Assembly (NCBI GenBank): GCA_015680685.1
Contig: MNCI01000569.1
Location: 259,246-323,245, forward strand
DNA: 64,000 nucleotides
Reading direction: 5' to 3'
DNA from: Gnetum montanum
Taxonomy: Eukaryota; Streptophyta; Gnetopsida; Gnetales; Gnetaceae
The first letter of the stretch is position 1, and the number at the start of each line of letters is the position of its first letter. The notes below the pieces were generated by a model, which did not search any database, was not told the origin of the DNA, and saw nothing but the letters and a program-made list of their open reading frames with translations. Both the position numbers and the translations under genes were made by a program. Shown piece after piece: positions 1 through 11,890 of the stretch.

Positions 1-1650
1 AAGCTTGGGAAGACAACGAACGATTAACCCCAAGTGTTTCTTGTGGCGTTAAGGCATTTAGTCTGCGAAGTTCAATTGGATCGCGCGTGCACACTCGTAT
101 TCGTATGGTTGAGTGTAGGGGTACCTCGCCACTCATCATTGGCACCGTTGCCAGGGACTAAGTGTTTTTTATGCCAATTGAACATAAGGGATATCACTCA
201 CATCGTTGTGAGCCTCAATGAACCTTAGGGTTAATCAGTTAATTAAGAACATAAATAACGGTAAAAATAGCACACCATTAGAAATCCTTACCAATTTTTC
301 ATATTCTTTGATCTCTTTTCATTCTTTTAAACTTTTTCATTTCTTAATCATTTACTATTCTTTGATATTTTTCAAATCCTTTCTTTATTTTTCCATTTTT
401 CTATGAATTGCATCATTTTCCTTGTACATATTTTTGTTGATTTTCCAATAAAATACACTAAATAAAGCAAGATGTAGTTCCAATAAGGTGAATATTTCTC
501 TATATTATCAAATCATAAGGGACTAATTACCTATATAGTGAGACCATGACATCCATCCATCCATTTCAATAATAAGAAGTTCTTACCATGGCCATAATGA
601 TATTCTTCTCACAATAAAATTAAGAATAAACTTGTGATCATTATGCTTGGACAGAAGAGTGAAGAACCAAATGGGAATGACAAGGATGTGACATCAAAGA
701 AACTTGTGGATTCTCTTGGATTATTGCTATGAGTTTTATCCAGTTGCTAAGGATGTATTATATCTTTATAGATATAACAAAAAAATAGAAGTAAAAGTAC
801 AATAAGTGCTACCTTACCATGTCACTGGAAAGACATGTTACCCATGCTTGAAGGTAGGCAACTTCTCAGGAATCTCAAAAAAAAAAAAAAGTGCAATGAA
901 TAAGCTCCTTTCTTGAACAACACGCCAAGTGATAATACTCGTTACAAGTGGTAGTCTTATGGTTATAATTCCCAAAGATGAAACAATGCAATGTCATTGG
1001 AAAGTGGTTTAGACTTGGCTTGAATCTTGGAAAGAAGGACTAATGATTACCTTAACCACAAATTACATACAAGAATTCATTATGCCTATGGTAAGACACC
1101 TCACATCCCAAGTTTTAGCAATTTCTTCTACAATCCATCTCACCTCATTGTATATTTAATCATAACTTTATGGTTTTGCATAATAGAACATCATTTTCCC
1201 AATTTGGCGATACTAACATGTGTGTTTTGCTAGACAAGCATATCTTACATTCAACTCCTTGAGTGCCTAAAGACATTTTTAAGCATTATTATACAAGGGC
1301 ACTAAGGACTAGAGCCTGCTTTGGGAATGACCCACTTGTATAACTCTTGTATTTCATACCTGGCAAGCAATTCCACATCATCTTGTACCTTCTCAAAATA
1401 ATCAAGATCTATTAAATACTTTCCATATCATCTAATAATCTATCCATACATTTCAAATTCTAAACCCATCTCCTATCCATTCAATGAACTTTCATTTCTC
1501 GAGATTCCTTCCTTATGACCTTTGAATGCCAAACTTTCAAAAACTATGCATCGTTAATGGCCCAAGATCCTTTAAACAAGTTTCACATCTTTCAAACATT
1601 CCAATTGACTCATTTTGTTTGCAAAAAATTTAACAAAAATTTGAAATTTT
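1..1650 (+). mobile_element. Element A: internally deleted Ty3/gypsy LTR element, cut by the window start
   Basis: Bases 1-138 are the 3' end of a 5' LTR. They match the ends of the LTRs at 22632-23470 and 41579-42401 and finish with the family terminus CTCATCA. A primer-binding site and a leader resembling the N4 leader follow, to about 265. No gag or pol is present. The sequence passes directly into T-rich DNA and then into the post-pol region typical of the family, recognised by the block at 1311-1336 and by similarity of about 480-1400 to 59500-60450. No polypurine tract or 3' LTR was found before about 1650. This is a deletion derivative that kept the cis-acting parts and lost all coding capacity. 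The small open frames at 34-406 are chance. Confidence 0.75.
139..157 (+). other. Primer-binding site of element A (tRNA-Asp type)
   Basis: It lies directly after the LTR terminus CTCATCA and reads TTGGCACCGTTGCCAGGGA. This is close to the complement of the 3' end of plant tRNA-Asp used by Athila/Tat-group elements. Equivalent sites occur at 15068, 22467 and 23471. Confidence 0.8.
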
Positions 1651-1651
1651 T

Positions 1652-2000
1652 TGATGGTAACATTGTAGCTACGATATCATAGCCCTTATGATGTCACACA
1701 TATAAAAATAGTATATATAAGTGTGGGAGTTAGTGAAATCTTTCATTCTTCTCATTTGTAGCAAGAAAAGTTTTTGTAGTTTCTCCTCATAGCTCTTACA
1801 CACTAACTTCCCAAGGCCATAACTTCATCCTTGTAGCTCTAATTTCCAAAATTATTAAACCCTATTGATCCTAGAGCACTCAACTTAGTCGTTTGAAGGT
1901 ACACTATGTTGACATCATGAAATTTGAGCCAAAAGTTTTCTAACACCTGGAAGATAGTATAAGGGTAAGTATAAGGAAATAATAAAGATATCATCACGAA
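1652..2000 (+). repeat. Possible truncated 5' LTR of element B
   Basis: The stretch begins TGATGGTAACATTG and has a GATATC-containing U3-like start with a TATA-like run near 1702-1720. Parts resemble the beginning of the LTR at 5115-5991: a TACGATATCATAGC-like motif, then TTTCATTC and a TTTTTGTAGTTT motif. The remainder does not align convincingly by eye, so this is tentative. Confidence 0.3.
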
Positions 2001-2176
2001 TCAATAAAAATCAGGCTAAATAACTTAATGAATTCTTCTAGTAGATCATTCTAACTATTTTAAGGCAACTCTACAATTCTAATAAGAAAAGGATTTGATC
2101 TAACCAAGGATATGAGAAAACTAAAGAACTATTACGAACTAATTTAGACACTTTAATAATTTTTGAATTCTTGTCG

Positions 2177-4915
2177 ATTGTAGATGATCCCAAAGAGACC
2201 AGTAGCTGAAGGACCTTCCAGCATGGGAGCAAAAGAACGAGAGGCCATGGGAGAGTTGAAGTAGGGGAACAAATCCCACAAGCTAAGCACATAGAATAGG
2301 AGGCCCAATCATTTAGCATTCACTAAAAAATTCCTATTACTGAGCATTTTGCATAGGGAGAAGTCAAAGTTCCATTAGTGCCTAAACAAGGACAACACCT
2401 TACATTGTCTCCTAAATGTCATCAAGAAATCTAAGAAAAATCCATCATGTTCATGGTCATCATGGAGCTAAATTTTGATCATTTCATTGAGTTTGCTTCA
2501 GGAACTATAAAGATGTAACTCCAAGAATCTTCTTTATGGCCTACTTTGTCTAATAGTGGAGAATGGTATATAGGAGAAACATATTAGTTTTGGTAGAACA
2601 AATAGGTTGATGCTACGACAAGAATTGAAGGAGTCTCTATGTCATACTTTGTAGAGATAACTGTTAAAGTCCTTAACATCCCAATTGAAGGGGAAAATTT
2701 TGCATAGATATCTACAAGATTAGACACCGATGCTAAGAAGAAATGGTTGCAAAGGGCATATGAAAAAGATGATAAGGACTACATTGAGCTCTTGGTAGAA
2801 GAGAAAATATACTTCAAGATTGGAACCTATCATTTGTTTCCAACAAAAAGGCTCAATAGAATATCCATAGATGTGGCAGAGGAAGTGCAATTTTGATGGA
2901 AAAACTCAATGCCAAAATTACCTATATATTCTTCCTTGAAATCCTAAGGTGATTTGAAGAGAAGAAGGTAAGAAAGCCAAGACTTCCATTCTCTTTTCTC
3001 ATTAGGAAGGTGTGCAAGCAAGCTGGAATCATGATGTCCCAAGGAAGGCCCAAAATGCTTCCTATGTAGATATGTTGAAGCTAGTGCCATCAAAGAAGGA
3101 TCAAATAGAAAAATCAATAAGCACCGAATGAGCTATAGGTTCCATGCTTGCTGGTAACATTCTTGCTACTAGTCAGTAGTAGCAATAGCAACAACAAGAA
3201 GTACCATTGTTGCTGCTATAGGATTACAAACCATCCATAAGCCACATGTAACAAATTGCAGAGATAATAAGTTGAAAAACAAGGGAAGGAGAAAATCTGT
3301 ACAAAGTACAAGAGAGCTCTATAAGGCCCAAAATCTCAATAGATCTAGCTAGTGGGCAGGTGTTATTGCAAGTAGGAGAAAGGAAGATTTGACACAATAG
3401 ATTTTTGGGAATGCTAAATCATTTCAAGTAATGCTCAAAAATGGTGAAGGTGCCACTGTTGTAGTCATGAAACATTATAATGTAGCAAGAGCCATAGTGA
3501 TCATGATTGATCATATTAAGGAATCTTTCAATGTTCTTGTTATGTCACCGACTAATATCTTAAGAGCGTGGAATGCTCAAATGCTTGTTGAATCCTCAAT
3601 CACCCCTATAGAGCATGAAGATATTTTGGACAAACTATTATAGATGCACCAAGTAATGCAAGATCTTTTTGACATCCTAAGCAATATCACTACGGTCTAG
3701 TCTAATCTAATAGCCATAGTCATGGTTAAAAGTAGAGCTAAACACATAGATAACGAAGTGTAGCAGTTACAAGTAGAGTTGGAAAATCTAAGAGTTGAAA
3801 GAAGAGACCCTACACAATTTGTGGCACCTAAGCAACTAGAACAATTCAAAACTAACCATGTGAAGTAACTAATTTCCCCACAACATGAAAATGAAGAAGG
3901 AGAAGGAGAAAGTAGTGGGGGATGCATTAGTGGTAGAGTCTCAAACGTATGCACATGTCAAAGCACTCATAGCATTACAAGAGAAGAATAAAGAATTAGT
4001 TGTTGATAATGCTCAGTTGACCAACATTGAAAAGCATAAAACTATTCTTGAAGAAAGCATTCAACAACTTAGAGAACAATTGGTTAGAGTCAACCAAGAC
4101 ATGAGTCACTTGGCCCACAAGAACAGAACCTTATCAATGGAAGAAGTTTGCATCATCTGCAAGAAGTTAGTAATCAAAATAAGCATATGGAAAAACAAGA
4201 CCAAGAAGCACGAAAGACTCAAAGAGAATTTTAGAGATCTGGTGGGCATGTACAAGCAAATCAATGAAAAAGAAATCTAGATGGCAAAAGCCAAAATTAG
4301 TTCCCTTTCTACACAAAATCTAGATTGGCAACCCATATTGGATAGTCTCACCCATGTCCACCAAGCCGAAGTAAAGAACAAGGACTTGTAGATAGAAGAC
4401 TCAACAAAGTACATAGGATTAGCAATCCTCTAGTATGCTAATTTGGCCATGTTAACAAGAAGTAGGCTAGAAACAAATTAGAGCAACAGGTAGTGGCCTT
4501 GTATGCCATGTATGAAAGAGAATTTGTTGATAGGAAAGATGCATTATAGAAGCTACATGTGCCAAACTCAGAACTAGAAATTATCAAGGCTAGCTAGCAT
4601 GGACATAAAGATGTAGCAGCAAATTTGGTGCATCACATATCTAACTATCAAGAATTAATGAAGACAACTATAGCATTTAAAGAAAAAAGATGACATTTTG
4701 CAGCTTGGTATGTGAAAGAAAATAAGATGTTTGCGTGACTACCATGCCCATGGGATGTGCTCACTTCATTTAACATTGCTTAACAAGTATGGATGGTACA
4801 TGACCCAAGGATAGAAGAAGAGAAACTTCTCGCACTCCTCAACGGCTACCAATTCCAAAAGCTTGATGATAAAGGAAAGAAGCTAATGGAAGAGCCTCCA
4901 CCACCTAGAACATGA
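2177..4915 (+). pseudogene. Unrecognised coiled-coil protein gene carried by LTR element B (decayed)
   Basis: A long coding-like stretch broken by stops and frameshifts. Readable blocks are 2177-2260, 2353-2930 (one frame, interrupted by TAG/TAA), 3000-3650, and 3885-4280, which stays open for 131 codons. A further block at 4290-4900 is interrupted mainly by TAG. The 3885-4280 product is rich in Lys, Glu, Gln and Leu with heptad-like spacing, typical of a coiled coil. The C-terminal block (4660-4860) has a W-x-V-H-D-P-R motif followed by an E/K/L-rich tail. I see no gag, protease, RT, RNase H or integrase motif. A second copy on the minus strand at 7858-8370 shares the C-terminal third, so this is a repeated gene family and not chance. 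It sits where gag-pol would be, upstream of a polypurine tract and LTR. Function unknown; a divergent gag-like or captured host protein are both possible. Confidence 0.6.
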
Positions 4916-5105
4916 TCTACATCGAGCTACTTCAAATTTTGTTTTTGTCTCATCATGTAACTGTGTTATTTTGTAAAAATATTATTGCAGCATTCTAAGT
5001 CATGTAAATAGTTAGTAAGTCATGTCAAGTTAAATCTACCACCAAATTTTGTAACGGACTCTATTCTCATTTTGTTTTAACTCAAGGACAAGTTTCCAGT
5101 CAATT

Positions 5106-5114
5106 GTGGGGGTA
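5106..5114 (+). other. Polypurine tract of element B
   Basis: GTGGGGGTA lies immediately upstream of the LTR start, in the context CAATTGTGGGGGTA. The same tract precedes the 3' LTRs of N2, N3, N4 and C, linking element B to that family. Confidence 0.75.
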
Positions 5115-5991
5115 TAATAAAGTCAATTGTTGTTGTAATACAATATCGTAGCAATGATGTCATAGATACGATGTTGGGGTACATGCTACGTCATTGTTGA
5201 TATGATGTCTCAAGATGTGTGTAGCCTTATAAATACTAGCACTTGGCACACAATCCAAAACTTTTCATTCCATCCTTAGCTAGACTCTTGTAGTTTGGTT
5301 TCATAGTTTAAGCAATAGAGTGAATGCCTGTAGTGTGGTGTTTAGTTGTTGTATGGAATCGTTATTCGAGTGAAGTGTTCTTGGGCATAATTCATGGCTA
5401 AAAATAAAGATCAAGATTGCTTCTCATCATTGCAGCATTCACTTAGATTACTTGTTTTACTTAGTTTAATTTTCCTGCTTTTCTAGTTAATCATTTACAT
5501 TTTGAAGTACTTTACTTTACTTGTTCATTAATAAAGCGAAATGAGTACAACTAGTTTCAAGCATTTAAGTGTAATTTTTTGGTAATCCTAGTAATGTTAT
5601 TTCTTGGTTTTCCTAGTAGCATAATGCTTGATAGGCCATTAACAATTACATGAGCCCAAGATGTTTATGGTAAGCCAAGACTGGATGCTCATCACTCAAG
5701 GCTAGAGTAGATTTTCATTACAGTCATTACTTAGATTTAGATTTATATTTTTAATTTTCATTATGTTTGTAACTAGGAGTATTAAGGGCCTAATAATATC
5801 ACTTAATATACGCCTCATTGTGAGTTAAACCATATGCTTAGTCTTCACTAACTTGAAGTGGGAAGACAATAATCACAAACTTAATATCAACCCGTAGCAT
5901 AATAACATTGTCCATTTGCAGATTACGATCTGGTCATGTGTGAGCACTTGTGACTTGTATGGTAGAGTGTTGGATGCTTCATTGTTCATCA
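5115..5991 (+). repeat. 3' LTR of element B
   Basis: 877 bp, starting TAATAAAG (family consensus TGATGA, so the TG is probably mutated) and ending GTTCATCA. It contains GATATC-like U3 motifs, a TATA-like CTTATAAATAC near 5228, the R/U5 phrase AGACTCTTGTAGTTT shared with N2-N4, and the terminal GTATGGT-AGAGTG phrase also seen in the other LTRs. The central part differs from the other LTRs. Confidence 0.75.
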
Positions 5992-6559
5992 ATAGCAAAA
6001 CTTGTTGATAGCAATATGATACTTGATTGGAATAGTAGCAAAGAGATATTGAGCTTTTGCATCCAGTTTATTAGATCTAATGTGATATAAATAAAATTGG
6101 TTTTTGCCTTCTACATTAGACCACATCTATGTTAAAACCTTTTGTTTGACTAGCTAGTGAATATGCTTGGGATTTTGTTGCACATCCTCACAAGAGATAT
6201 TACATTCTCTCAACCATTTTATACCATGAAAATACCAACCACAGTTTCATGAGTCCTCAAGCATTACTTGAAAGAATTTTTGTTGCCTTAAGATATGCAA
6301 GCCATGAGTGGATGTAATGAATTACATAAGGCTTTTAGTTTTAAAAGTAATAAATTACATTCATGTAATAACATTGAGCAAGATGTTTGCATCTTCACCT
6401 TGAACTCATTAAGAAGAAAATTTTTATTTTCTGCTCTTTCTCAATATTTTTCAAAAGTTTAGCGCTAGGTCTAGGTCCCAAAACATTACATCCATAGAAT
6501 AATGTAAGATAGATAAAAATTTGAAAATTTTGTTTTCTAACCTTCCAAGCCCAAAGTCC
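5992..6559. other. Unassigned AT-rich stretch
   Basis: No open frame, LTR end or tandem repeat was recognised. Part may be the 3' untranslated end of the minus-strand LINE that starts at about 6560, but no poly(A) or microsatellite tail was identified. Confidence 0.4.
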
Positions 6560-7750
6560 TAAATTCTTGCACTTGATTTTAAAAAGATATAGAGATTGGA
6601 AACCTCATGCTATTCTTTCTTTGATGCAGTTCCCACATGTAATTATTCATAGATATAAGCCCTAATTATTTAAAAAAGCCTACTATTTGTACATTGGTAT
6701 CCTCAATATGGAAGTTATAACAAGTATTTCTTGTATCCTAGATCTTCAATTTGGTTTTATTCATATTCACTTGAAGACTAGATGAATGACAATAATTTTC
6801 AATATTTGCAATATATGTTTTATATCTTCTGTTGTAGTGGAAATCAAGGTAGCATCATCTGTATACAAAAGAAGATTCACTGCTTAGGATCTAATTTTGA
6901 GAGCATGACTATCTTGCTTGTTACACAACCATTTTTGTATTTCATCAATAAAGTATCAAAAAGAGTTAGAGAAAGTGGACAACCTTGCTTAACTTCAATT
7001 TTGCTTTAGAATTCAAAATTTTTCTTTGAATTGCTATTTGTAATTTCAATAATTACTTCCTCATAAAATCTTTAAGTTACTATAATCAAATCTAAAGGAA
7101 GGCTAAGTTTTGTACGAAACACTGAATTATATATTTTTGGAAAATCATAAAATAAATAAAAACCTTTTATTAGGCATTTTTGTAAACTTCATGTAGTGTT
7201 TCAGAGTAACTAAGTAATCAATAGTGGAGTTATTTGTCTAAAACCTGCTTGATATCTTGTCCTAACCTAGTTACCTTTAACCCAAGAATTGATTCTCTTT
7301 TCTTGCAATGTACCCAACAACTTATCAAAAATATTACTCTCAATGATCATTTGATAATTATTAAAACTATTTTTATCCCCTTTTATTTAACAAGATAGGT
7401 TCACTATTTTTCCAATGTTGATCTAATCCTTAATCCATATTGAATTTAATTTGGGCCAAATTTCTCTATAAATAGCACGTCCTACCCCCTTTAATGATTT
7501 TGCATATAAACCATTTGAATCTATAATTTTGCCAGAGTAAATTGAAGAGGTGCTTGTTGTACAATAGTAGTAGCATTATCATCTTCTCCTATAAATAGTG
7601 GATTATAAAATGACAAAATATCTTGAAAAGAAAAATTAAATGATGAAGAGTCTTTACGACGAAAACATTACCAAAAATGTCTAGGCTCCTTTTTAATGAT
7701 GTAAGCAAAATATTCTTGTTGCTTCCCAATAAATTACCTTTTATTGGTTC
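6560..7750 (-). pseudogene. Non-LTR retrotransposon (LINE) reverse transcriptase, decayed
   Basis: On the minus strand the reverse-transcriptase blocks appear in the right order despite frameshifts. A region reading NGLYAKSLKGVGRAIYREIW lies near 7440-7550. QAGFR followed by NSTIDYLVTL lies near 7180-7245. KQGCPLSLTLFDTL lies near 6950-7000, and the catalytic box appears as YTDDATLI near 6850-6880 (canonical F/YADD). An upstream block with KKEPRHFW-like residues near 7680-7730 suggests it extends to about 7750. Order and spacing match LINE reverse transcriptases; the clade cannot be assigned by eye. Endonuclease and ORF1 were not seen, as expected for a 5'-truncated copy. It abuts the coiled-coil copy at 7858. 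Confidence 0.7.
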
Positions 7751-7857
7751 TAATTAAGCATTTATATGCCTTATGATATTTTTGGTGGTGACAACTCCCA
7801 TGGTGGCTCCTTATGCCTTGGTATTGGTTGTGGCTATCCTATTATTGCTTTCAGCTA

Positions 7858-8370
7858 GAATACATCAATTAATATCTTCAATTTCTTTTCCTTAGTTCTT
7901 GGATTGTGAATGGTCCAAGTAAGTTCACCTAAGTTTGCTATTGTAGGCACCTTCAAAGAACATGATAAAGCTGAAAACATTTCATTGGCATTAATGAACT
8001 AGGTAGCAAAATATTTCTAGTTGATGTTAAATGACTTGATAATGTACTTCAACTCTTGGTTGTCCACCATCCTCTTGGAGAAATTCTCTACAATGGTCCT
8101 TTGATCTTCAAATCTTGTCTTGAGGACCTCAAGCTTCATGTTGTTGATTTACAATTTTTGGCATGCTTCCCTATGAAGCTTGTACTAATTCTTATACAAT
8201 AGGTATGAGCTAGTCACTTACTTTTCTAACTTGGTTCTTGACCTACTAGCAATAAGCATAGTTAGATTTGCATAATGGAGGTTGGCTAGCTTTATGTATT
8301 CTATCATCTTTTTTGTTTTTAGCTTCTTCATATGGATTTCAACTTGATTGTATGAATTAAATCCACTAAA
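7858..8370 (-). pseudogene. Second copy of the coiled-coil gene (minus strand, diverged)
   Basis: Read on the minus strand, 8370 to 7858 gives a protein aligning with the C-terminal part of the element B gene (4370-4860). Shared landmarks in order: an E-Y-I-K-L-A-N-L-H-Y-A-N-L-T-M-L segment (B: K-Y-I-G-L-A-I-L-x-Y-A-N-L-A-M-L), a TKLEKQV segment (B: TKLEQQV after reading TAG as CAG), NQELK, a N-E-M-F segment, and W-T-I-H-N-P-R followed by K-E-K-K-L (B: W-M-V-H-D-P-R then E-E-E-K-L). Identity is about a third by eye, so the copies are old. Internal stops are TAG. A LINE remnant follows within about 100 bp. No LTR was found around this copy. Confidence 0.6.
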
Positions 8371-9130
8371 GATGAGCTATCATGTATCGCCTTGGTGTTC
8401 TTGAAAGGCTTGCTTTGTTAATGCTACTTTGTCTATGGGCCTATGTTGACTAAGGCTCTATGTTGACATTGCAGTATCAATGAGGCTTAGTTATGCAATT
8501 TTCCTTAAACTTTTAGACATTTTTGGGCAATTTTAATATCAAATGAGAGCCATAAGAAAGGTCTTTAACCATGAAAAACATGTAGACATTAGGATGACTT
8601 TTGATGATGAATTTATAGATTTTTAAAGCTTGAACATGAAGAATTGGGTTTTTGGAGTGCTATGTGATGCTCATCTTCATTTGCTCTTGGTTTCAATAAA
8701 TGAAAGGTTTTGTCTTTTCTTGAGATTTTGACCAATTTCTTGTTTTAATTCTAAAATAATGGGAGCCTAATCTTGCTTAGCTAATTTGACATCGTAGGTG
8801 ATGAGATATAGGGATAGACAAATACATTGCTTTCTTGTTGATGCCTCCTTTAATGCTACCTAGAAAGAATTGTTTCTCTCTTGCTAGGTTGCCCCAAATG
8901 TGCAAAAGTACCTTGTTTTTGGTACTTTTTTGGAGCTACTTTATATTACAATGTAAAATCTCAACATCAATGTTCCTTTTTTAAAGTCAAGTTATTCTCT
9001 TATGGAACCACCTCTTATGTTGTGTAGCAAATAAGACTTTGAAAATTAAGCCATTGTGCTACAAGAGAGACTATGAACATATGCTACAAATCAACAAAGG
9101 ACTTCTATTTGTATGGGCATCATATATGCT
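8371..9130. other. Unassigned stretch between coiled-coil copy and small ORF
   Basis: The minus strand may hold the diverged upstream part of the coiled-coil gene, with short coding-like pieces near 8640-8730, but nothing aligns clearly to element B. No RNA gene or repeat was recognised. Confidence 0.3.
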
Positions 9131-9514
9131 TCAAGAAGTAAATTGTATCGTATCATTTAACTTTCTTCCAAGATTTGCTAGCAAGTCTAGGACCTCACAC
9201 AATACAAAAGGGTTGATTGCACAATAGAGCAAAATAACTATTTTCTGATTCTTAGGGTAAAATAATTTAATCTCCAGAAATCGTTGCAAAAAGGATTCCC
9301 TCACCGCATTGGATGGATGCCTACTTTGCAACTGATCCTGTGATGAGGGGGTCATTCCCTGGTAACATGTACAAAATCCCAGTACATATGCATGTTTTGT
9401 TTGATCAAATGTATCTTTCAAAAAATCAAAGTGCAAAACCCTATCATCTAGATTATTATTGGCCTTCTTTTGCAATGCAACATTGAAAGAATTCATTATT
9501 TTTCCTCCGACCAT
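9131..9514 (-). CDS. Hypothetical ORF, 127 codons, unrecognised
   Basis: The longest open frame in the 8.4-11.9 kb island, starting ATG at 9514 and ending TGA/TAA-side at 9131. The product has a mixed N-terminal half, then a hydrophobic stretch (IVILLYCAINPFVL) flanked by basic residues, and shows no motif I recognise. It could be an exon fragment of a host gene or chance. No splice sites or upstream exon could be established. Confidence 0.2.
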   Translation of the reverse strand: MVGGKIMNSFNVALQKKANNNLDDRVLHFDFLKDTFDQTKHAYVLGFCTCYQGMTPSSQDQLQSRHPSNAVRESFLQRFLEIKLFYPKNQKIVILLYCAINPFVLCEVLDLLANLGRKLNDTIQFTS

Positions 9515-11710
9515 ATTAGGGGAGGTGAAGAAAGGTTCTTACAAAGAGTGATCGGTCAAGAACATGCTCAGATACTAATGGTGGGCCATTAGAAGATCAC
9601 TCAAGCTCACCACCGATTTGGAGATTTGAGAATCAGCGGTTTGCATTGCAAAACTTACAAATAAGGTGATTCAGCTTAAATAAGTTTGGTGTAGACAGTA
9701 AGCTGCTCACTGACTTGTCTTGTTATTTGAGGAATTATGGATTCAAGAGGTGGCGTATGACATAAATATTGTCCTTCAGTCTTTGTAATAATGGAAAACG
9801 GATCCTATGATGTCCCTTAATATGAAGAGCTCATATGAGCTAAGGTTAGTCCTGGAATACCTTTGAACCTGCTATCATGTAGACTTATTCACTCGTTATG
9901 TATAAATTTGAACATTTGAAAGGAGTTATTTCAAGCGTGATATGGTTTTATTTAGTGGAGATCACTCTAAGCCATTTAATGTGTTTTGACAATGGGTACC
10001 ATGTACTATCCTCAAAATTTTATTATTAGCGAGAAAGAATCATTCTGTGCATCAGCTTACTGGAAGGTTCACTCACAATTAACAGAATTTTTGCAGTTAG
10101 CCTCGATGCATTCAAGTCTGTACGTCTTGAAAACTTTCAGCCTATTTGAAATTCCATGTGTAAGGTAGTCTCCCCAAACTATAAAAACTAAGTTGTGGCA
10201 GATAAGGGAAAAGGTATTGGGCCAGTGCTACATAAAAACATACCAAGGCTGAGATTAGATAAGCATAATGCTCTACTTTTGGCACACTGCAGTGATCCAT
10301 TGTATGTCTGTATGTCATAGATTCAAAGATCAGATATCTCCTGATTCACAATGCTGGCACTAATACGGCCAGATACCTAAAATTGTTCAAACTGTTCAAA
10401 GTTGAAATTGTTGATCTTATACCTACAACTAAAATGACAGATAAGCCAAGTTTTTGCTGCTTTTCAGGCCTGAAAAAGAATAAAAATAGGTACTGCAATA
10501 TCAAAAGAATGTGCTGAAATTGGATGAATATCGAGGTAAGGGCAATAAAAGTGTTTCCTTTTTTAGCTCCAACAGAGCTTCTGTCGTTTGTCTTTCGGAG
10601 GTAACTTAGGTTCCCCTGTTCTATTTTGCCTATAATTTACTGAATTCTGTTTCAACAATTTCAGCATATGAATGGAAGGCATCACGAGTATAAATACTTT
10701 TGTATATTGATGCCATGATTTAGAACCGTGTTACAGCAGGGTGTCCCTTCACACATGGTATCAGAAAATAATTCATTAGCCGTCAATTGTAAAGTTATTT
10801 ATTCTATTGAATCTTTGAGAAATCAGTTAAAACTAAAGATGAATCTAACGTGATTTAAAATGTCTTGACAAAACAAAATACAAGCTATAGACGATACACA
10901 GAAAATTACTCGAAATTTCGCTACCTGAATGTGTATGAGATTCAGAAGCAAGCTCCAACTTGGTTGAGAAAAACATGAGCTTAAAGTCCAACTTCACAAC
11001 ATTGGTATAGTTTACCGTAACAGATCAGAGATTTTGAGATGTTGAAAACACGACACAGGAGACCTACTTATTCCTCTTATTTTAAATAAATCTAGCCCAA
11101 GCTGATTTAAAGTTGGAATCAAAGATGAGACAGATTTTAATTTCAAAGCAATGGGACCTAATTTTCCATTCCTTGAAAATGAAATACTGATGATAGTATT
11201 CCATAGAGAGATCATGCTAAAGCACAGAAACCAACCCCGACATAATACACTTAGTCCTGTTCATATAAAAGGGAATCAATGCAACATGACGTTTGAAAGA
11301 CTGAGATGTCAATCATGTCATTTTATTCTCACATGAACTGATTTACTGTGAGGAGCAGGCAAACTCTGCATGTGCAGTCAATAACAAAACACCCAACAGT
11401 GGTGCATCCTTATCTTAAAGTAAGCTAATTAATGCATGTGTTTTGTTAAACTATCAAGCTTACTTTTGTTGTCATTGATATTCTTTGCATCTCAGCTACA
11501 TCTATTTGCAAACATGATTTTTTAAAATGTAATCTTATTTGCATTTTAGAAAAACTAAGAATTACAAATGCTTAAGTTGTTAGTTTTGCACTTTACTAAA
11601 TTTAAAGCCAGAGCGTCTTGTCAGCAAATTTGCATCTAAGGACTTTATCTTGACTTCATTTGGTACATGGCGGTAAACAAATTTGAACTTATCATCCAAC
11701 AGAAGCTGAA
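9515..11710. other. Low-copy-looking island without recognisable gene or transposon
   Basis: About 2.2 kb with no gypsy, LINE or SINE motif seen and a more even base composition than the flanking repeats. Open frames at 9986-10168, 11012-11215 and 11151-11336 are short and unrecognised. It lies 3' of the minus-strand LRR gene fragment and may be its downstream flank. Confidence 0.35.
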
Positions 11711-11862
11711 GCAGAAACTAAAGATTACTGAACTAGTACAATAAAAAGCAGGTGCAGAAACATTTTCTGCTACCTGTATACAAACAAACTAGCAGAAACT
11801 AAAGACATACTGGACTAGTACAATAAAAAGTCAGTGCAGAAACATCTGTATACAAACCAGAT
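11711..11862. repeat. Tandem duplication, 81-bp period
   Basis: The phrase GCAGAAACTAAAGA recurs at 11711 and 11792. Each copy continues through a CTAGTACAATAAAAAG phrase and a CTGTATACAAAC phrase. The second copy is slightly shortened. It is probably non-coding, just 3' of the LRR gene fragment. Confidence 0.75.
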
Positions 11863-11890
11863 AGGATGTTTGACAGGTTTGTGCTTACGT

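Noticed and set aside
1-6. Cloning junction at AAGCTT
   Set aside because: The window starts with a HindIII site, which could reflect a clone end, but the same AAGCTTGGGAAGACAACG occurs naturally in the N4 LTR at 23332, so nothing about vector or artefact can be concluded.
9039-9227. 62-codon plus-strand frame opposite the 127-codon minus frame
   Set aside because: Short, overlapping and without any motif; the minus frame is the better candidate and is itself weak.
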